This document shows, in pieces, positions 1-6,600 of a DNA stretch of 6,900 nucleotides (within the stretch, counting starts at the first letter, position 1; each line of letters begins with the position of its first letter). The notes under the pieces are model-generated. The model saw only the letters and a list, made by a program, of their open reading frames with translations, did no database searches and was not told where the DNA came from. Position numbers and translations under genes: made by a program. Source of the stretch: Methanobacteriota archaeon (GTDB taxonomy: Archaea > Thermoplasmatota > DTKX01 > GCA-020343715); NCBI GenBank assembly GCA_030594725.1, contig JAUVEQ010000161.1, positions 1-6,900 of the forward strand, in the 5' to 3' direction.

Positions 1-603
1 CCGCTCCTCAACGCCAGCGCTGACAAGGTGGCACTCGTGGTCAACACCTATGACGAATCTGGCGGTACGCTCTCGGTCCGCGAGGAGGCCCTCAGGGACA
101 ACCTTACGGCGATGGGCCTTTCGATCGAGTACGTCAGCCACGTCAACGGCTCGCGCACCGACTTCTCAAGGTCGCTGTTCGTGGTCTTCTGCGACTACCC
201 ACCGGGTCGAGCCCTGGTCGACCACCTCATCGACGACCTGGGCAAGGGCGTTGGTATGTACTATACATCCGCGGTGCACCACGGTGGTAGCTGGGGATGG
301 CCGGGCGGCATCGGAGCGAGCACGTTCTACGTGATCAGCAACTCCTCCTTCATGGCGAACTACTCGACGGCGACCAGCATAGTGGTGGGAAGCGGTTCCC
401 CCACCCACCCCGAGGTGTACAACTACCTGCCCTCGGGCTGGACGTACGTAGGGAGGATGACCTCTAGCACCTACCACAGGAGCGCGTTCTCGAGGGAGAA
501 CTCGACCACGGGCGGGCGTGGGGTGATCTTCACCTTCCGCCCGGATGACCTGACGGCCGCTGGCGTCGCCGTCCTGAACGAGACCTATTACTACCTCAGG
601 GGC
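1..603 (+). other. Domain: GATase1/ThuA-like alpha/beta domain (N-terminally cut), probably non-catalytic
   Basis: Residues 1-201 are the only part of the protein with an alternating alpha/beta pattern. A hydrophobic strand (KVALVVN, 9-15) is followed by an amphipathic helix (REEALRDNLTAMG, 27-39), a strand (SIEYVSH), a strand after a Ser/Asp turn (RSLFVVFCD, 57-65), a helix (RALVDHLIDDLGKG) and a strand (GMYYTSAVHH). The end, GRGVIFTFRPDDLTAAG (172-188) followed by a helix, resembles the closing strand and helix of ThuA-like or beta-galactosidase trimerisation domains, where restored access to a 'G.F..' strand precedes a last helix. No G-C-G or G-x-C-x-G nucleophile elbow is present; the single Cys (64) lies at the end of a strand. 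Archaeal surface proteins often carry such a domain just before CARDB repeats. The fold assignment is by pattern only; the alternative is an unrelated Rossmann-like domain. Confidence 0.5.
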
Positions 604-3600
604 GCCAACGCGACCATCCCGGACGGTAACGCCGACCTGACGGTGACCTCCGTCGCCTTGAACGAATCGGTCTACTCGGCGGGGGACGTGGTGAACATCA
701 ACGCCACCGTCAAGAACCAGGGGACGTCGGACATCAACTCGTCCTTCTACGTCCAGTTCCTGATGTATGGACGCGTGTTCGGGGCGGTCTCCGTCTCCAA
801 CCTATCGAAGGGTGCGAGCACCAACGTGAGCATGATATGGACCGTTAGGCCAGGGACCACCGTCCTCAAGATCGTCGCAGACCCGATCGGGACGGTGACG
901 GAGTCCAACGAGGCCAACAACGCGAAGGTACTGACGGTGGCCAACGTCGCTGGACCCGATCTGACCGTCGAGACGGTGTCGATGCAGCCCGTCAGCAGCG
1001 AGGACGGTAACTTCATAAATCTGACCGTGAAGGTCGCGAACGTGGGAACAGTGGATATCGGACAAGGGATCGAGGTGATGGTATTGAACGGAACGAGGGG
1101 GTTGGGCTCAGTGTTCATCCAGGAGATCGCTAAAGGTAAGAACGTGACGGTGACGCTGTTGGTGTTGGGACTCATCTCGACCGCCAACATGACCGTGTAC
1201 GCTGACTGGGGCAACCGGGTGCTGGAGACCGACGAGACGAACAACACTTACTCTCTGGACGGGGGCTTCGGCCCGCCGACGGGCCAGACGATACAGGCCA
1301 AGAAGGGGACATGGATCGAGATAGAGATCATCGCAGAGGACTGGACCCATGACCGGACATCGGCCACGGCCCGGCTGTTCGACCCGGAGGACAACAACGT
1401 CAACACCATATCGGCGTGGGCCGGGTCCTGGGGAACCCAGACCCTCGAATACCTCATCGATGACGACGGGACCTGGGAACTGGTCGTGTCGTTCGGCCAG
1501 CAGAACTTCGATTACACCATCAGGATCACGGTCGTGGACCCGGTCTCGTCCACATCCCAGACCTATGAGTTCATGCATCGTGTGGGCACTGCGGGCTGGG
1601 GATCGCGCACGTACTACATCGCCGTCCCCGTCGACGCCGCCTGGTTCTTCGGACCCAACCAGACGGTCTCGGCCAAGGAAGGCACCTGGATCAACGTCAC
1701 CGTGCAGACGCTGTCGTACTCTCATTATGCCGATGACGCCTACTTCGCCATCGTCGATTCCACCGGGACCTCTGTGGATTATTTCGGTCACTGGAACGTT
1801 CGCGATATCGGCACATACACCATCAGGGCGATAGCGGATATCAACGGTTCATGGCTCGTGAACGTCTGGTCCCAGGGGGCGTACTGGCGGTACAACCTGA
1901 CCATCGAGGTCACCGACCCGACCACCGGCCTTCGGACCAGCTACTGGCACATTGGAATGGCCGGGTCCTGGGCCCAGGAGGGCAACAACAGGTACTACCA
2001 CATCGAGGTGCCGACCAACAACAGCTTCCACCTTCGGTACGACACCGTTGTCATGGCCGAGGGCGGTACATGGTTCAACATGACCATGAGCGCCAGGGCT
2101 GGACACACCAACTACAACCTGGACACCTACCTGCTCAATTCGACCGGCAACCCCGTGACCCGCTACTACGTGGCCCAGGCATATTCGGCCAATCCCTCCT
2201 TCACGTACAGGTACCTCCTGGACGAGGGCGGGGACTGGACCTTCAGCATCTACAGCAGCGGGCCATCCCTGTCGTACACCCTTACCCTATCATGGGTCGA
2301 CCAGGCCACTGGATCGAGGCGCACGGAGACGCAGTACGGCGTGACCGGCACTTGGGTCGGTAGGAGGGATTACACGATAAACGTGACCGATCCGACACCG
2401 AAGCCCTTCACCTACGACGATACGTCCATGGTCGGTACGGGAGACATCATCACGGTCACTGTCGTCTCGGGCAGTTCGTACAGCAACGAGTTCATCGACG
2501 TTCGCCTGGTCAGCCCTGGCAACTTCCTCATCGACCAGCAGTACAGCCGCATCAACACCTTCTACGGAGGGCGCTCGATCACGGCCGAGCTGTACAACCC
2601 CGGTGTCTGGTCCATCATGATGTGGACCAACTCGTACTGGGCTCACTACGAGCTTACCATCGTGGTGACCAACGCCACCACCGGTACCAACACCACCTAT
2701 ACCCACAACGGGTGTCTGTCCGTTTGGAACGCACCCGCCTGGCGCTACTACTACATCAACGCCACGGGGACCCCCACGGCCCAACCCTTCAACCCCGGGG
2801 ACGTGGCCACGGCCCTCATGGGCACCGAGATGTACCTGGCTGTCCAGGGTGGGCAGTACACCGCATACAACCAGTATTGCTACGTGAGACTGTGGAACCC
2901 CGACGGCCGTGTGGCCGCGGCCCTGGTCCGGCGCGCCGACGATTGGTCACCCCACTACCTCAACTACATCTTCGACATGCCGGGGACCTGGCAGCTGACC
3001 TACTACAGCAACCAGCAGGCCTGGAAGTACTTCATGGCCCTCCAGCTCACGGACCCGCTGGCGAACGACACGTACTGGCTGAACACCACCCTGGCCCTCG
3101 GGACGGTGACCTCTGTCACCCACACCTTCTACATCAACGTCACGGAGGTGCCCGAGTGGATCATGGGCTACGGCTACACCCAGCTGGTGCTGGATGTGGG
3201 CGATGCGGTGTTCGTGGACCTCACCATCCTGGACTACTCGGAGGCCGATAACCCCGGCACCGGCGCGATCGAGGGACAGTTCATGTTCGTTGCCTACCAG
3301 GGCGAGGTGGTCAACGAGTACGCCATGCGATACTACGCGGTCGACAGGTTCTCCAAACTCCACTGGAAGTACACCCACGAGCGCGGCACGGACTTCTACA
3401 TCGTCATCGGTTACGAGCACTACGCCATGTCGTACCACCTCGAACTTCGCATCTGGAGGTCCAAGACGAACAGCTGGGAGTACCTGGAGCATTACGGCGC
3501 TGCGGGCTGGAACGGATACGAGAACCTCATCGATTACACGATCAACGCCACGACGTACGTGCCACCGACGCCGCCCCCAGTGGTGGAGGTGGGCGATGTG

Positions 3601-6600
3601 GAGTGCCTGCAGCAGCCGCTGCGCCGTTGGAACGCCACCGTGATGCCCTCGTGGGCGTTCGAGCTGGACCCGGGCCTGATGAACGGGGCTGAGATACCGT
3701 TCTTCATCACCCCGCCTCCAGGCACCACCCCGGGCCAGTACCAGTTCCTGGTGCGCGTCCGCTCGGTCACCAACGGTTACGTGACCGCGACCGCCATCGC
3801 CACGATCAACGTGACGGCCTACGGGGCCCACGTGGCGGTCACACCGTACCTGGTGACCGTCGACCCAGGACAGGTCGCATCCTACCAGGTCACGGTGAAC
3901 AACACGGGCCTGGTGACGACCACCTTCGACCTGCGTAGCGCCGTCGTCTTCGCCAATTTCAGCCAGCCCAACGTAACGCTGGACCCCGGACAGAGCGTGA
4001 CGGTGACCATGACCGTCGAGGGCAACACCACGAGCTTCCTGCCCTACGGCATCCACAACATGGGAGTGATGGCCATCCCGCAGCCCGAACCGGACGTATA
4101 CGGCATCGCGTGGGCGAAGGTGGGCATCAACAAGGCGGAGGGCCTCGCCGCCACCGCCGATCCTGCCCTGCTCCAGCTGGCGAGACCGGGGTTGACCGAT
4201 GGCTACACGGTGACCATCAGCAACACCGGGAACATCGATCAGGACGTTGTCTTTGACGTTGAGACCGACCCGTCCGTGGATTGGAGGTTCAGCCGGGACA
4301 ACGCCCACATCGGTGCCCTGATGGACAAGGATGTGTTCCTCTTCGTCACCCCGACGACGGAGGGCACCTTCACCGTGACCATCCGTATCATCTGCACCAG
4401 CAACGCCTCGATGTCCACGGAGGTGAACGTCACCTTGCAGGCGGGCTTCCGGATGACCAACCTCACCCTCGACGACGGGTTCGGGGTCTACACCGATACG
4501 GGATCGGTCCACTTCACCATCCTTGACGAGATTGACGAGACCCTCCTGTACCCACCGCACCGGTTCACCTTCGAGTACTACTACGAGGGCACATGGCGCG
4601 ACCTGTTGGGATGGACCTACAACCTCACGGCGGGAAGGGAGGCCAACGTGACCTTCCAGGTCCCGGACATCGTCCCCGGTGACTACCAGTTGCGCGCCCG
4701 CTACCTGGGCCACAGCCGGTACAACGCCAGCGAGGACAGCGCCACCTTACACGTGCTCAAGGAGACGCCTGTACCGACACCGACGAACACCACCGTGCAG
4801 TACACCGACCGGACCAGCATCCAATACGAGGTCCTAGACGACGACGGACAGACCGTGCCCATCGACGTCACGCTGCTCCGCCTCGAGTACAAGGCCCCCG
4901 ACGGGACCTGGAGGGACCTGGGAGCCACCTTCAGCGGTACCACCGCCAACGAGGGCACAGCGACCTTCTTCGCCCCGGACGAGCCCGCTGGCACCTACGA
5001 GATGCGCCTGATGTACACCGGCGACGATTATTACGACACGGGAAGCGGCAACGGCACCATCGACGTGATCGCAGAGGTCACGGGCGTCACATATACCGGC
5101 GACACCGAGGGACCATACGGGGGCAGCGCGACCTTCAGCGCCTATCTGGAGGACGCCGACAACGCCACCGCCATAGCTGGCGCCACGGTGAACTTCACCA
5201 TCAACGGGGTGACCTACACTGCAACCACCAACGCCACCGGCATCGCCACGGTCACCGTGACCCTGACGGCGCCGCCGGGAACCTACCAGCTCACCGTCAA
5301 TTACGACGGTAACGGCTCGTTCAAGGCCTCCTCGGACGCCATCACCTTCATCGTGAGGGATACGACCGCGCCGGTACCAGACGCTGGGACCGACAGGACC
5401 ATCGACGAGGACACGATCTTCCAGTTCGACGGCTCCGGCACCACGGACGACGACCCCAACCACCCGGACTCGGCCACCTTCGAGTGGACCTTCACCGACG
5501 GAGGCCAGACCATCACCCTGTACGGTGTGAAGCCATTCTACGTGTTCACCACACCGGGCAGCTACGTTGTCACCCTGAACGTGACCGACTCCGGCGGCAA
5601 CTCGGCAACGGACACGGTCACGATATCGGTCAATGACGTGACCCGGCCGAGGGCCGATGCCGGACCCGACCAGATAGTGGACGAGGACCGTTCGGTCCAG
5701 TTCAACGCCTCCGGCACGGTCGACAACGACCCCCAGTTCGCCTCCAGCGCCACCTACAGATGGACCTTCGATGATAATGGAGCCTCGGCCAGCATGAATG
5801 GCTTGATGCCCACGTACACCTTCAACACACCGGGCAGGTACGTCATCACGTTGACAGTGACGGACGAGGCGGGCAACTCTGACACCGATGACATCATCAT
5901 CCTGGTCAAGGACGTGACGCCGCCCGTAGCGGACGCGGGCTCCGACAGGACCGTGGACGAGGACACCTTCGTCTTCTTCGACGGCTCCGACAGTACGGAC
6001 AACGACCCCGAGTTCCCCAAGGGCGGGGATTTCGTGTGGACCTTCATGATCAACGAGATGTTGATCCGGGTCACGGGCATGCGCGCTGGTTACGTCTTCA
6101 ACACGCCTGGGGTGTACGTCGTGACCCTTAACGTCTCCGACGACGCGGGGAACACGGCCGAGGACACGGTGACCTTCACCGTCCTCGACACCACGCCGCC
6201 CAAGGCGGACGCGGGCGCCGACCTCACGGTGAACGAGGACGTGGAGATCACCCTGGACGGCACCCTCACCACGGACAACCATCCCCAGTTCCCACAGGGG
6301 GCGGTGTACAGGTGGGAGTGGACCGAGGATGGCTCGCCCGTCTCCCTCACAGGGGAGATCGTGCAGCACACCTTCGCCACACCCGGTCGGTACGTGATCA
6401 CGATGACGGTCACCGACTCGGGTCTCAACTCTGACTCCGACGAGATCGTCATAACAGTGCGGGACACCACCCCACCCGTGGCCATCGCCAACGACATCGA
6501 GGTGGACGAGGACATCCCGGTCTCCTTCGACGGCTCGGGGTCCACGGACAACCATCCAGCATTCCCGCTGGGCGCGTCCTACCTGTGGTCGTTCCAAGAA

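Larger units (their letters stand above)
1285..3558 (+). repeat. Tandem array of six divergent ~126-residue beta modules, family not recognised
   Basis: Residues 429-1186 contain six copies of one module in direct tandem. Three landmarks recur. The first is an N-terminal strand motif, QTIQAKKGTWIEIEI in copy 1 and QTVSAKEGTWINVTV in copy 2. The second is a middle turn 'RL.sP.G.v' (ARLFDPEDNNV, VRLVSPGNFL, VRLWNPDGRV in copies 1, 4, 5). The third is 'D..G.W...v.s....w.Y.lti.vtdp.tG' followed by 'G.aGsW..r.YYI.V'. Measured at the equivalent GT-W position (437, 562, 690, 815, 943, 1068) the spacing is 125, 128, 125, 128 and 125 residues. The modules are rich in Tyr, Trp and N-glycosylation sequons, and appear all-beta. 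The 'D..GtW.l.v...g..Y.l.i.v' block loosely resembles bacterial pre-peptidase C-terminal (PPC) domains, but the modules are longer and I would not assign them to that family. Confidence 0.85.

Noticed and set aside
1..603. Active glutamine amidotransferase or peptidase call for the N-terminal domain
   Set aside because: No nucleophile elbow (G-x-C-x-G or G-x-S-x-G) or matching His/Glu pair can be seen; only a general fold resemblance can be supported.
1108..1791. Minus-strand open frame of 227 codons
   Set aside because: It is in antisense register and terminated by a sense TCA codon at 1108. No domain is recognisable, and it overlaps CARDB 2 and beta modules 1 and 2 of the real gene.
1851..2363. 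Plus-strand frame-3 open frame of 170 codons, and similar frame-2/3 ORFs elsewhere (50-334, 1349-1834, 2622-3251, 3194-3643)
   Set aside because: All overlap the frame-1 gene completely, have Arg/Pro/His/Gly-rich compositions typical of shifted frames in GC-rich DNA, and show no domain pattern or ribosome-binding context.
2947..4713. Minus-strand open frame of 588 codons
   Set aside because: It is in antisense register too, ending at a sense TCA codon at 2947 and bounded upstream by a TTA codon at 4747. The opposite strand carries a continuous, domain-rich frame over the same bases, so this is a codon-usage shadow.
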